Origin: Toxonevra muliebris
Lineage: Eukaryota; Arthropoda; Insecta; Diptera; Pallopteridae
NCBI GenBank assembly: GCA_963691655.1
Contig: OY829326.1
Span: forward strand, 143,920,998 to 143,984,997
DNA: 64,000 nt
Direction: 5' to 3'
Part shown: in pieces, positions 1-11,742 of the stretch
How positions within the stretch are numbered: position 1 is the stretch's first letter
Layout: every line of letters begins with the position of its first letter
Notes under the pieces: model-generated
The model's input: only the letters and a program-made list of their open reading frames with translations
Database searches by the model: none
Told to the model about the DNA's origin: nothing
Position numbers and translations under genes: made by a program

Positions 1-1460
1 GCAGCAAAACTAAAGCACATATGGAATATATTAATAGAAAAGTTCGATTTCTCCACTATTTTGTAGTGTACCTATTATTTGTCAGAGCTGTTGCACATTT
101 ACGTGGTATGGACTCAATAAAATTCCTCAAAACGTCCACAGAAATGTTATTCCATGCAATCTCCGATTGGTAGAAAATGAAATCCTTGTTTTTATCCTTT
201 ATGCGCTGAATTTTACGATCAATAATTTCCTATACATTTTTTGGGATTGAGATTGAGTGAATGGGTGGGACACTATAAAATACTGATCTTATTGGCAACA
301 AACCACTCTGTTACACACCGTGCTGGGATCGTCATTGTGCTGATAAACTTTCATTAACAGCAGATCTTCCGCAGTATAAGGTAACACAACATTCTGGGGA
401 ATATCTTTGCACATCAGACGGTTCATTATACCTTCTATTTTATGAATTGAACCGATTCCATGATTCTGAAAAAAATCACCAGAGCACTACGTTGCCTCCC
501 CCGTATTATACGATACTTTTTAAAAAACGCGGATTTAATCGTTGCCCTTTTGGTCTGGGCACTAGCTTCAATCCGTCGCAACCTTTCATGTTAAATATAG
601 ATTCATCAGTAAGAAGTGCGGTCTTTCATTTGACAGTAGCCCAGCTAAAGATCGCGGCTACAAATTCGAGCCTTGCCTGTCGATTCTTTCGAGAAATAAA
701 TGGCTTTTCCACGAATTGGTATGTTGCTAAGCCACCCTCCACAGCTCGTCGTTGGATAAACCTGTGTGCAATGTTTAAACGCAATTTATTTTCATGATAT
801 AAAAGGATATTTTTTTATAAACCGAATGATGGCCTCATCCACACGTTTGGTTGCGTCCCGCGGTCTGCCAACTCCATAATTAGTATTTAAAAAATGGGAA
901 GCGCGAAAATGGCTTATAGCTCGGGAATTAACGTAATGGCGAATCCAAAATTTTTTTACAAGGCATGTCACTGATTTAGCTTTATTAAATTTACTTAGAA
1001 TATTTTCTCTAAATTGTGCAGAATACTTATTTCGAGCCATTTTGGGAAGCAAAATTTTGAAATGCGAACTGTGACGGTGAATGATAACCAACAACTTATA
1101 TACGCTTCCAATTTTTTTTTAAAACCTGCATTTTGTTTTCCAAAATAACGGGTTTCTAGTTTAAACAACCATCTTTAATGCCATCTTTAATCATGTTGTT
1201 TATTTTTAACAATTGATTGTAATTGAAATCGAAAAAAAATTATGTGCTTTAGGTATAGGTTTAGGTATATTGATCAATGTTATTGTAGTAAAAAAAGAAA
1301 AATGTTACCCAGTTTTGAATGTAATTTTGTTTCAACAAGTGCATAAATATACTAAATTTGTAAAACGAAAAAAATATGTTCATACTTGCATATTTTTAAA
1401 TTTTATTGAACTAAATGTTGACAAGGAAGAGTTCGTGCTTTAGTTTTGTCCGACACTGTA
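1..1460 (-). mobile_element. Tc1-like DNA transposon, left end cut by window
   Basis: The inverted ends share AAAACTAAAGCAC: positions 5-17 on the plus strand at the left, and the reverse complement just inside the right end. The right end finishes as CAGTGTCGGAC (minus strand) at 1458 and abuts a TA at 1459-1460, the target site expected for the Tc1/mariner superfamily. The left outer end is missing because the window starts inside its terminal repeat. The interior carries a minus-strand transposase pseudogene. The roughly 360 bp between the transposase start and the right end show no gene. Assignment to the Tc1 group comes from the transposase motifs; the family was not identified. Confidence 0.85.
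55..1094 (-). pseudogene. Tc1-like transposase, broken
   Basis: Read on the minus strand this follows the order of a Tc1 transposase, the DDE enzyme that cuts and pastes the element. The N-terminal helix-turn-helix part (1094 to 792) has MARNKYSAQFRENI and GRPRDATKRVDEAI. After a frame change the catalytic core shows LLTDESIFNMKGCDG near 610, then the YGGGNVVLW block near 510, VLPYTAEDLLLMKV near 385, HSLNLNP near 270 and the tail IPRKCATALTNNRYT near 70. The first catalytic Asp (TDES) remains. The second block reads QHNDDPS and the third HSLNLNPKK, so the second and third acidic residues appear lost. Stops fall inside the core (for example at YGGGNVVLW*). It is not functional. Confidence 0.85.
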
Positions 1461-1601
1461 CGTGAAAGCGCTTTTGTAGAGCTTAACGTCAGCGCTTCCA
1501 ATTTTCCCTCTTGCTAGCTTCAACGAGAGCACAAAGGAACGCTCTCAAAGAGATTTTTTGGGTAGCGCTCCTACTTTATCCGTTGGGGAATAACATAGAA
1601 A

Positions 1602-1603
<2 letters not shown>

Positions 1604-1633
<30 letters not shown>
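1604..1633. repeat. (GA)n microsatellite
   Basis: An uninterrupted run of about 15 GA dinucleotides. No element ends are visible next to it. The flanking 1461-1990 shows no gene. Confidence 0.95.
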
Positions 1634-1635
<2 letters not shown>

Positions 1636-2009
1636 CTTTGATCTTGTGAGAGACAGGGGTAGTGACGACAATTTACAGTGACTTACGAAACTGATCATAT
1701 AAAAGGACATTTTTGAGATACGAGAAGTTCTCAAAAATGGCGTCAACTTTAAAAGTAACAAGGCAGTTAAGTTTTTACTCATACAGATGAAATCAGATAA
1801 TATCTTAAAGTTCCAAAAGGGTCTTTAAAGCCCCGAAATATTAACTATAACATGCAATTTTTTTTTTTAATTTTTGGACAATCAATTTTTTTGATATTTA
1901 CAAATACAAACATAATGCAAAAGAAAATTTCTAAATCTGATAAATCAGGCTCTGCGATCTAGCAGATCTTTTTTTTAGCAAGGTCCCAAATTAAGTCAAA
2001 AGACATTCT

Positions 2010-2515
2010 GTTATCCTGATGAAGGCTAGAACATCTTTTCCGGAAAAGGTTTTAATTTCGTTACCTGTTAAAAATGGTTTGCTAGAAAAAACCCTTCTTT
2101 GTCGAGCCAAGGTTGGACAGTCACACAAAATGTGGAATGTCATTTCATCATTTTCCATACGTAGACGACAGTCTGTCTCATTTGAAGACCTAATTTACTT
2201 AAGTGATATCTGATCACATAGTTGCCGAATAGAAAGCCCACAAGCAATCTGAGATTCACTTTGTTTTAAATCAGGGATTGGGTAAGAACGAGAGGAGGGA
2301 CAAGCTTCTCGGGCTGAGTAAGGCTTGAAACAAGATACCAATAAGTTTCACTCCTCCCTCGCATACGCTTTTATGATTGATTTGAAATGGATCGGAGTCC
2401 ATGTATAGAGCCGATGAACCCTGCCTAGCAAGTTCATCAGCAGCTACATTACCTCCAATGTCATAGTGGTCCAGTACCCAACAAATCGTAACATAGTTAT
2501 GGGTAGGCAACTGCA
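2010..2515 (-). pseudogene. LINE C-terminus: RNase H end plus zinc knuckle
   Basis: On the minus strand, from about 2505, the peptide WVLDHYDIGGNVAADELARQ matches the last RNase H block of non-LTR retrotransposons (WVPGH.DI.GN..ADELA). Further on, out of frame, come HLSKLGLQ, then EMTFHILCDCP and TLARQRRVF, the Cys-His zinc knuckle that ends many LINE ORF2 proteins. Several frame changes and stops separate the blocks. It is a 5'-truncated, dead copy of an I/LOA/R1-like LINE; the exact clade is uncertain because no reverse transcriptase remains. Confidence 0.75.
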
Positions 2516-2954
2516 GTCAACTGCCTAATCGAATTGAGATTTGAGTGTTAAGTTCAATGGCACCAGAACCAGAACCACAATCCTTTTCCGAACCATCATC
2601 CGTTTACCAATTGAGGGCAAAGGGACCGAAGTGGAAGAATTGAGCATTCCAGTTGAACCTGGACAGAAAGGCAATATTAACTTTCATTCCGAAGCTTGGA
2701 TTTTTTATCGGTGCAGTAAGTTTTTAGAAATTCAGCAAAAATTGTATGAAAAATATAAATTATGGTCGAAATTTCTAAGATTTGAACAGAACTTTTCTGG
2801 TAGAAAACGAACGATATAATAAATGCGAAAAGAGAGAGAATTATTTTATTAGAGATCAAGATTTGGCAATCTCTGGCAGGGTAGACACCTGGACGCGGTA
2901 TAGACTCACAGTACGACCACTTCACGGCCGTCTTTGCCTGCCTGCAGTCAGTGG

Positions 2955-3425
2955 CCTCCTCTCATCTTTTACGATGTTCAGATTTTATCCACTGTTTTAT
3001 CAGGTCCTCCACCAATCCATCATAAATGGCGATGCATTTAAATTCGTCTGTTGAACTTTGCTCTATGCCTGAATGTCCCCTCACCCATATCAGTGTAAGC
3101 TCGTTTACACGAGCGCACTCATTGAGCTTTTGGACACACTCTAAGGCCAACCTAGAGATTATATCTGTCCGCTGCATGTACTTAATCACTGACTAATTGT
3201 CAAGGGCAATAACAATTCTCTTGCCAATTTACCTGATTCTTAATAAGGTGATCCAGTGCATGCACTAAATCCAGCATCTCTGCCTGGTAGACGGACACAT
3301 ATTTTCCCAACCGTGGAACACTGGACAAATTTAACTCATCTGAGAAAATACCTGCCACAGCTCTATCTTCCAGCAGAGAACCTTCAGTGAAAATGCTGAT
3401 ATCGCTATCCTCAACTTCCACGTTG
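2955..3425 (-). pseudogene. LINE RNase H domain, partial
   Basis: On the minus strand the segment from 3421 reads ISIFTEGSLLED, then YVSVYQAEMLDLVHALDHL, and after a stop near 3195 LALECVQKLNECARVNELT and LIWVRGHSGIEQSSTDEFK. This is the RNase H order TDGS / FQAE / WVPGHSGIEGN..ADE. The first catalytic Asp has become Glu (FTEGS) and GN..AD has decayed to QSSTDE. It contains the N-terminal half that the neighbouring piece at 2010-2515 lacks, but both contain the WV..H block, so they are two separate copies rather than one split gene. Confidence 0.75.
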
Positions 3426-3961
3426 ACGGTTCCATCCGCTATCCGAGTCTTATAACTTTTCTCGGTTATTTAAACTTTTTTCATGCCGTTTTGAATATCT
3501 TTGTATAAGAAAGAACTTAAAGCAAATATGTAGATATATTTTGTTGTGTTCCCAAAGGTTAATTAATTAAGATTTTATGCTTGAGACTGATGTCTAAATT
3601 CTTAGTCTTAGTTTATAACACAAAATTTTTTCCATTTTTTTTAATTGCATATACAAAAAATTATGAAAGATACCTTCATGTATAAATGCTCATGCTGAAC
3701 ATTAAAGTTTTCTTAATATTTATCTTTTGATTCCAAAACTATATTCAGAATATATATCATTATTCACTTCTCTTTTTCAATAATAATCCCCATTTTTCCT
3801 CTACATTTATATGTGCATCCACTCCATCGAACACTCTAATGCGTTTATGCTAAAGGGACTCATTAGATCTCAACGGTTCAGCTGTTCGTCAAACACACGT
3901 ACTAACACGTAAACAAAAAATAAAAAAGCAAAGAAAAAATATAAACTTATTTCTCACTTAC

Positions 3962-4060
3962 CGTGACGAGCTTCTTCTCCTTCGGGTGCATGTTGTGTAA
4001 TTGTATTGAGTTCCTCTTCCAAATCGACATGACAATCAGATACGTCCCATGAGAGGAAAC
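3962..4060 (-). CDS. Candidate internal exon of an unrecognised host gene
   Basis: On the minus strand a pyrimidine-rich tract of about 35 bases ends TGTCATTTGCAG at 4061, an excellent acceptor. The exon is 99 bp and is followed by G|GTAAGTGAG, an excellent donor, at 3961. In the frame that starts at the third exon base the peptide begins FLSWDVSDCHVDLEE and ends APEGEEARH. It is acidic and free of stops, with phase-1 introns on both sides, so skipping the exon would keep the frame. The frame starting at the first base is also open (VSSHGTYLIVM...) but is less protein-like; the third frame has a stop. Base composition is clearly richer in GC than the surroundings. I do not recognise the gene. 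It is the only convincing host coding piece in the window, with no partner exon found nearby. Confidence 0.7.
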
Positions 4061-6479
4061 CTGCAAATGACAGCACAACAAGAGAGAAAGAAAGAAGAAG
4101 AAAAGTTTAGTAAAAATAGCAGTTTCATTTTCATAGTTGTTTTTTTTATTATTATTTTTCTTATTCTATTCTATTCTATTCGCTGTAAGCTTAAATTATT
4201 TACATACATGTAATGAAAAAAGTTTCTGATAAAATATTTGACATTTCATTACTGATTGTTTTCTTTTTTTCCATTGCTTAGATTATTATTCCTGCGCTCA
4301 TTCACACATACCTATACATGCATGCATGTATTCAATCAAGTATGAAAAGTTTTCTCTAAATTTTATGTAATTTTCTCTGTGATTGCATCAGCAAGAGAAT
4401 TTGAAATGAATGTTAAATGATTCTACTGCAAGGTAATTTCCGTTTCCAGTTGTCATTTTATCATTTTGGCATTTGAATGATTGCCCTCAATTTCTATTTC
4501 ATTGATTTTTTTATTTTTATTTTATGTAGAAGTAGTTTCCGTGAAAATTTGTCGCTTGAATTGTCAAAGTTAAACTTTTTGATTTTTATTATCACTTTTT
4601 GTCATTATAGTTGTTGTGCTTGCCGGAGAATACCTTAAGTTCAAGTTAATTCATTTTCCCTACCCTTGATTTTTTTTTAGCTATTATTTTTCGTAATGTA
4701 TTAAATTTAATTTTGTCGTCTTTTGGAAAATATATATTCCATATATTTTGTAGTTGTACGATTTTTATATTAAAAATTAATTTTAGAATTATTACGTTAC
4801 ATTTGCTTACTTCAAGTGTTTCACTACCGGTATTTACTTTTATTTCAATGAGCTGAAAAGTGTAAGGATTCTTGATTTTCCAGGAAAAAGATGCAATGAA
4901 TTTTGAGCTGTTGCTTGCACTAATTTCTGATTGTGCGAGAACTACGTAAGAGCGTGTAAAACAGTGCTGGTCACACCATAGCAAGCGTTTGATGAAGCTT
5001 AAGAAATTCCACTTGTAACAGGACTCATTTCAATATAAAAGAGCTCAATCGATAATTGTGCATGTACATATTAGAGGTATTGTTACCATAACCACGAATA
5101 TGTGAATAGTTATTTAGAGAGATCACAAATTTAATATTTGAACTAGTTTAAGCTTCTATATACCTAAATATAATTTTCATTAAAAGGAAATTTAGCTTGC
5201 CCTGTTTAGACTGCGTGGTTTTGATAACCACTCGAATATATGTGCATGGGATTTTAACTCTATTAACATAAAAAAAATGAGCAAAAAATACTCATGCAAC
5301 TTCGTTATATAAATATTTTCCAACACAAATTATTATGAAGCTTTACATATTTTCACTAAATTTATCGTAGTTTACACATGTGTATACAAACATAAACTTT
5401 AAATTAACTTTAATCCACTGGGAAATCAACGCCCAAGTAACAACGCTTTTGTTTATTAATAATAAATATAACACGAGGATATTCGTTTATAATGATTTTA
5501 TTATAAAAATGATTTAAATTATAAAATACTTTTCACACGATTTTGATAAGGGAACCGAGTGGGTAAATGTAATATTTATAATAATTTTTTATTAATTATT
5601 AATAAGAATAAACAAAATTACGATGAACTACATACATACTTACATAGTATAAATTAAACTATAAACTTAAACTCTTTCCATCAACTTAACTTTTGCTACA
5701 AAAAATAGTAGTAGCACTAAATGTGGTGCTTAAAATGTGTGACAGTTTTGTGGTATATTTTTTATAAACGAGTGTTGCTTTACTTACTTAATGTTCTATT
5801 TGCGGTACAAGTAAAATACATACAAACACAATAGCAATTATGGAGGCAACAACAATATGCGTAAGCTCTAGTGGATCCAAAGGAGGGCTTTTGGGGTTAA
5901 ACCCCACCCCCTTATTTACCAATGAATATCTAATACATTTTGTTCTATAGTCATGAAACGAGAAAATGTTAGGAATGCTCTGGACCGACCCGTTAGTGTT
6001 TGTAAGCATGAAATATTCGCACGGTGTAAACATTTTAAAACCAAACACAAAATAATTGTTAAGGTGCCACAATCAGTGATTTATTGCCGTTTTAAAATCA
6101 TTTTCTCACCGAACATTAAAATATTATGGGTCTTTGTAGAGACTATGGTCTTAGCTGATTCTTTAGACTAACTGCCGAGCAAGTCATTGAGGAAACACCT
6201 TTGTCAGAAACCTATATATATTCTTTGTCAAAACTGTACATTCTCCAAAAAAAAGTGGTTAATGCTTGTTTTTATTCTAAATTTCCACAACTTTTATAAT
6301 GAGTGTTAAGGCAAATAAGTGAGTGAGGAAAAGCCGAGTTGCGAGACCAATCCTCATTATAAAAAAGCCATGTCGCACACGAAGTTAAGCAGTAGGTCAG
6401 TAACTTATACCCCGATTAGCCAGTTAGAGATAATGCGCTTGCTTCTCTTGACGATTTTATAGGGAGACTGAACCGGTAC
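4061..6479. other. AT-rich non-coding DNA
   Basis: No supported gene. The sequence is AT-rich with homopolymer runs and stop-laden frames, consistent with intron or intergenic DNA. A short GC-rich patch near 5870-5920 holds runs such as GGGGTTAAACCCC and may be a transposon remnant, but no family could be assigned. Confidence 0.6.
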
Positions 6480-7190
6480 TGCTAAGAATTGAACAAAGCG
6501 TTGCATTCACCTTTTGAAAAAAAGTCAAAACTGTCGATTTTTAAGATTTTTTTTTCATTTTTCGAAAGAATAAATAAAAAACGTGTTCTATAAAAATTTC
6601 CAAATGCAATATGTGATTAATTACATGGATCCAAAACAGGGGCTGTTTGACCAAAATATATAAATTCTACCGCCCTCCAAGTCGGCGTTTTTCGGCGGAC
6701 AGCCAAAATTAGGGTTTTCAAAAATTGGACGTTTTTCGAAAGTACAACGTTGCAAATTGAGGAAAAAATTGACCAAAAATTTTTTCTGTTATGTCCTGGG
6801 GCCATTGTTGTATAGAAAAACATATTTAAGTTTTAGACCGTACGTGGCAATGGCAAAACCCTTGTTTTGAGAAGAATGGGTTCAAAGTTTTGGTTATCAG
6901 TTTTTAAATATACCGACGAATCCCAACGGACCTTCCTCCCGCCCAATATGACCGGGAGGCGCATCAGCATAACGCAGAGATCGATGACCGATGCAATCGC
7001 AGTCTGGAGTTGTTAATCAGGAGGTGTTGGATGAAGGCATGGCTAAGCCTTTCTGAACGGCCGAAAGTGACGCCGAAGCGCTGCGCGACTGTTTTGGCCT
7101 GACTGACACTCGCCGCTATAATCGTCTATATCTACGAAAACACTGCGAGTTTCTCTCTGAAATTTTTACAAAATACTTTTGAAATATAAT
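6480..7190 (+). repeat. Dispersed repeat, diverged copy of the hAT-like element interior at 49.8-50.5 kb
   Basis: Aligned by eye, this segment matches 49790-50475 in the same orientation. Shared blocks include CAAATTGAG near 6755, GCCATTGTTGT near 6803, TTTCAAAGTTTTGG, GGCTAAGCCTTTCT near 7040, GAACGGCCGAAAG near 7052, TCGTCTATAT near 7123 and ATACTTTTGAAATA near 7172. On the minus strand both copies keep a readable stretch SVRQA...A.RFG..FGR.ERLS, suggesting an old coding remnant. Terminal repeats seen in the other copy were not found here, so this copy is truncated. Confidence 0.75.
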
Positions 7191-7496
7191 TAGACGTATA
7201 AATTGATTTATTTTCGTCTGGGCGATTGTTTCCCTGCACAAACTCCTCAGTCCATTTTAGATATATTCTGACCTTGACATCGCTTTTGCAACCCAATTAT
7301 GTTTCTTTTAATAGGTGTTTAAATATTAAGTGCGAATTTGACTAATAGAGGGCATTACTATTACAAAAGGTTTGTGTCAAGGATAACTAATATGGCGTTT
7401 TCAAAAGTTGTCATCTGTCCTTAAAATTCAGTATATCATAGGTTGCGAGTATACAAATAGCATATATTGTTTTCGCTGAATTTTCTACTCAAACTG

Positions 7497-8230
7497 AAAA
7501 GCAATTGTCAGAAGCATGAAAAGTTACACCAGCATGTATTTTCCAATATCTACACACATTGGGAAAGATTCAGAAAGAAAGAAAATGGATGCCGTATGAA
7601 TTGAAGGAAAGAGATATCGAAAAACGAATATTGCTACAACAGCAAAAAAGAAAGGATTTTTTGAATGGAATTGTTACTGACGATACAAAACGGATTTATT
7701 TCGACAATCTCAAATGCAAAAAATTGAGGATAGACCCAGGCCAGCCATCAAAATCACAAACGATACGCAATACCCATGGAAAGAAGCCTTTCCTGTGTAA
7801 TTGGTGAGATAGTAAGAGAGCTGTCTACTATGAACTGCCCAAACCTGGTGAAACGATTACTGTTGAACTATACTGACAACAGTTGATTAAATTGAACCGA
7901 GCTTTGAGGGAAAAACTACCAAAATGTGCCCAAAGGCAAGATAAAGTAATTTTTCAACATAACAATTCTCGGCCCTATGTTACACAATCTGTTAAAAACT
8001 ATTTAGAAAACATCAAAAGGGATGTTTTACCCCACCCGCTGTATTTACCAGACTTGGCTCTTTTCGACTACTATTTGTTTTGATCGATGCAGCACGGGCT
8101 TTCGGAACAGCATTTCACTTTCAACGAATAATTGAAAAATTGGTTTCAAAAAATAAGAAATTGTATTGGGCTGAAATTCATCAATGACCAGAAAGATGGG
8201 GGAAAGTCATAGCCAATATTTTGATTATTA
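7497..8230 (+). pseudogene. mariner transposase, 5'-truncated and broken
   Basis: A single frame carries most of a mariner (DD34D) transposase. LGKIQKERKWMPYEL starts the linker, IVTDDTKRIYFDN is the first catalytic block, and DPGQPSKSQT, AVYYELPKPGETI and LIKLNRALREKLPK follow. Next come DKVIFQHNNSRPYV (second block), LPHPLYLPDLALFDYYLF (third block) and SMQHGLSEQHF. In-frame stops lie at 7807-7809 and near 7874 and 8084. The first (VTDD) and third (FDYYLF) Asp are kept, but the second (usually QHDNARPH) is now Asn in QHNNSRPY, so the enzyme would be dead even without stops. The N-terminal helix-turn-helix is absent or unrecognisable. Clear terminal repeats were not found. Confidence 0.9.
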
Positions 8231-8279
8231 ATTTTGTTATTTAAATATCAACCGATCATACGAGCAAAGTGTTTTATTT

Positions 8280-9100
8280 AATCTTTTGATTCAGCACAAT
8301 ATTTGCTAGGTGCTCACCTGTTTCGTTCTCAAAAAGTCAAAAAGTGCTTCCAATGTCATTTTTATCCTTAGAGTAAGATCAAATTTAGTTCACTGGGCTC
8401 TTCGCCTACTAAATATTAATTACCACTGCCGGACTACTAGGAGTATGAGTGATATTTAATTCTTCTTTCGCAAAGTTTGAGCATTTTCGACTATATCTTT
8501 GCTCATATAATCAGCATTTATAAAATTTGTTACACACGTAACAAAACAAGTTATTTTTATGCATATAAAATTGTAAATATTAAAAAAAATAAGATATTAT
8601 AACTGCTACCTACATATTTATGTACACAACATACTACATACGATCCATAATTCAAAAGGGGATTTTAGCCCTAAAAATGTCAGTTTACAAGAAAAAAAAC
8701 TTATGATTCACTTATTTGAAAATGTGTGCGCAGTGCGTAAGATTAGATACGCACATGTAGACACATACATATTAAAATATAAACGAAAATGTGCAGTTGG
8801 TAACTGAAGTAGAAACTAAAACTAACACAAACACACACAAGTTCAGGAGCAAGAACAAAAAAATTGCAAAAACAAATAAATAAATAAAGACATATATGTT
8901 TATATATTTACATATATACCAACACTTATAAATATACACACATATACACACTCACATCAAACAACAAGAGAACAAAAACTCAACTAAAAAAAAAAAAGAA
9001 AAAGATTGAAAAAGAAGCAGCAGCAGCAGATATCATCGCATAAATACTAAATGAGTGTGTAAACATTTTGCACAAATGAACGAAAAATACAGACAGAAAA
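8280..9100. other. AT-rich non-coding DNA
   Basis: No gene seen. The stretch contains short CA/TA-rich patches (for example near 8825-8840 and 8890-8960) and an A-rich tract near 8985-9020. Confidence 0.6.
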
Positions 9101-9109
9101 ATATATATG

Positions 9110-9630
9110 CGCCTGTCTTCATCTCCTATGTCTTTACTTTTCTCCTTGTTCTTCTTCTCCAACTACACTACAACTACAACTTCTCTACACTTCACTGTCA
9201 CTGCCGCTGACTCTAACGCTACCACTATTGCCACTACTGCTACTTTGCATTTTGTATGGCGCCTTTCATGCTGGCGCTGTAGCCACTATTTCATTTTACT
9301 TGCTGATGCTGTTGTTGTTGCTGTTTCTGTTGTTGTTGCCAATGCCGATGCGGCATTGCTTATTGTTTATCCCTTTTCAGTTTGCTTCTTTTTTAATACA
9401 AACATTTATTTTTTCTTTTTGCCAGCGCACAATGTCTGAGTGGCTTCATTCGCATGAGGACGACAACTACGACGATAGCAACAACAACACTGACGATATT
9501 GCTGTTGGTGATGATGATGATATTGCTCAAGTGGGCGTTGTTCCAAGTTCCTCATTATTTTTGTGCAATTGCTGCAAGGCATATTCATTTTTTTCATCTT
9601 CTTCTGCTGCTTGTTTTTTTTTTCTTTTTT
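9110..9630. repeat. Low-complexity trinucleotide-rich DNA
   Basis: Runs of ACT/CTA, TGT/TTG, GAC and GAT triplets dominate (for example 9165-9240, 9300-9345, 9455-9530), ending in T-rich DNA at 9600-9635. Long open frames exist on both strands here (up to about 135 codons), but they are repetitive in composition, overlap in several frames and lack domains, so they are not called as genes. Confidence 0.7.
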
Positions 9631-9639
9631 TTTAAACTT

Positions 9640-11000
9640 ATTTCTAATTTATTTGGAGCAAGTTTAGTTAAGAATGAAGTAAACGAAATAAAGAACGTAT
9701 TGGATTTTTCTTTACGAAGCGGAAACGAATTGAAATCTTTTCTGAGAAAATTTGTTAATTCAAACTGCGTAACTTTCAATGAGTTGAGCTGAGAGTTTTT
9801 GTTGATATTTCGACAAAGTTTAGTAAAGAGACTAAAAAATGGAAGAAATGCCGCACTTACACACAAACTTCAAGCTCAACCAATTTTCAGTTTTTGACAA
9901 TTTCTTTTTAAATGTTATCAGGATTTGAAATGCTTTAACATTTCAGTTGGTAACACACCACAAGTGGCACTAATTACACATATGTACTTGGATACTACTT
10001 CTGACTCAAAAACTTTGCTTCTTTCAAACCAACAATGCTCAAAATTGCAACTTTAAAATTTAATAAAGTTTAATTGTTTGCTCTGCATTTACTACCCAAG
10101 ATTTCAATTTATTCTAAAGTTGACTAAACGTTCAACTTCCAATTCTTAAAGCTTAGACATGTATTTGTAAAATTCACTAAAAATTTGTTTCAAAACTTAA
10201 ATTTCATTCAATTTTGAATTGTGCCCTAACACCTCTGCAGCAGCAGCATTAAAATTCGATTGGTTGAAGGCTCACGTGTGATGCTTATGAATAATCAAAA
10301 TGTGAAATTTGCTTTGCTATGATTTTTGCCACAGTTCCTGCCTTTGCAACTATGTATACTGTTGCTGCTTTTGTTTTTGTTGTGATTGCATGAATACCTG
10401 CCATACATTGTATTGAGCCGCTTTAGCATTGAGTTGATGGTATTATCTTCACACTCTCATTGTCACAATATTACATTCATATATAAAAAGCTCTACCTTC
10501 ATACCTTCTTATGTAGTATGTGTGAATACATAAATGAATATATATATATATATATATATATTTTATACGTGTATATATGCATACATTTATGCATGTGAAC
10601 ACATAAACTTTAACTTATGCGCTCATTAAAAGTAACATTCTGTTGTAGCAAGATATTGTTTGTTATTATAACATTCATAAGTATTCATAAAATGGGCTTA
10701 CTCGCGCTCAACGATTTGCTTGAATTTGTAAAGAATGTTAAACAAAAGAAACCAAAAAAAGGATATGAATTTCGGTTTTGATTAAGTTTAACTTGCATTA
10801 AAAGTTCAGAGGTGAAATTTTGCTTGAGAATCATACTAAATGCCAATGAATATTTTGAGCGTAAATGTGCAATGGGGCGTATACGTAATTTGTAATTATG
10901 TGGGTGTGTTCTATATGTACAAAAACTTGCTGGCATAAGCAATATATTGTATTAAATACAAACATATTAGTAGTAAAGCGTACTCTTTAAAAATAAGCAA
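9640..11000. other. AT-rich non-coding DNA with a (TA)n tract
   Basis: No gene supported. A TA-rich microsatellite lies at about 10538-10560. CAG triplets occur near 10240 and a GTT-rich patch near 10360-10382. Confidence 0.6.
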
Positions 11001-11006
11001 GATATA

Positions 11007-11300
11007 GTGAAATTATCATTTCAAATGACCTCTTTGCTGGAGGGTTCCAGCGGCATTAATATAGGGCGGATGGCAAGTAAAGGCTACCCTATTAATAAAA
11101 ATGGAACGATACATGTTTTAGCTACGCAAATGAAGTGTGATTTTTTATGGCCGGAAAATGAAAATATGGGTGATGTTTACTTCCACACACAAATAGACAA
11201 ACTATTGCACTTTGGCAAGAAAAGTTTCCTAGCAGAGTCATTTCTTGAAATGGTGGTCGCAATTGGCCTGGCGAGACTTGATGAATCAAAATGAAATCTT
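11007..11300 (+). pseudogene. mariner-superfamily transposase fragment
   Basis: The peptide FLWPENENMGDVYFH followed by IDKLLHFGKK, and in the next frame RVIS*NGGRNWPGET, matches the order FFWPE..DMD..WFQQDGATCH..ID.L...FG..RVISR.GDVNWPPRSCDLTPLD of a group of mariner-like transposases. The block holding the second catalytic Asp (QQDGAT) is deleted between DVYFH and IDKLL, and the PPRSCD block has decayed. Only about 100 residues can be followed and the reading frame shifts inside them. It belongs to a different group from the copy at 7.5-8.2 kb. Confidence 0.6.
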
Positions 11301-11742
11301 GAGTTTGAAAGCTTTAAGGAATAGCTCGAATTTAAAATCGAATCCTCTTAATATGATTGCGACATTTTCCCGTAGTTTTGTTTGCCATAAAAACAGTAAC
11401 GGCTGTCTGAATGTCTGGTTAAGCACCAATCCGAACTTTAACTGTTGGTTAGTTGTAGTAGTTAGTTCTGATTAGAATTTAGTCGGACATTAAAAAAACA
11501 GCCCTATGCCAGTCATACTTTGTTCTAAAATAAATGCTTATAATAATGTACATTTATTTGTTTTAGGAAATCAAAATAAAAATATAAAACCTTAGGAAAA
11601 AAGATATTTATAAATCAACAATGGCATATTGAACATATTGACCTTAAATCGGAGCCCGAAATATAAGCTTTTGATTCGAGACTAAAAAGCCATTATTTTA
11701 CATGCTGCTAAATTGCGGGACAGATAGGTTTTAGACATCCAA

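Noticed and set aside
447..797. Plus-strand 116-codon open frame
   Set aside because: It is antisense to the Tc1 transposase core on the minus strand, which explains the open frame.
5788..6072. 94-codon minus-strand frame with a hydrophobic C-terminal stretch
   Set aside because: The hydrophobic run comes from AT-rich sequence; no start context, splice signal or homologous family was recognised.
9107..9635. Overlapping open frames up to about 135 codons
   Set aside because: Triplet-rich low-complexity DNA keeps several frames open by chance on both strands; no domain, splice or codon pattern supports a gene.
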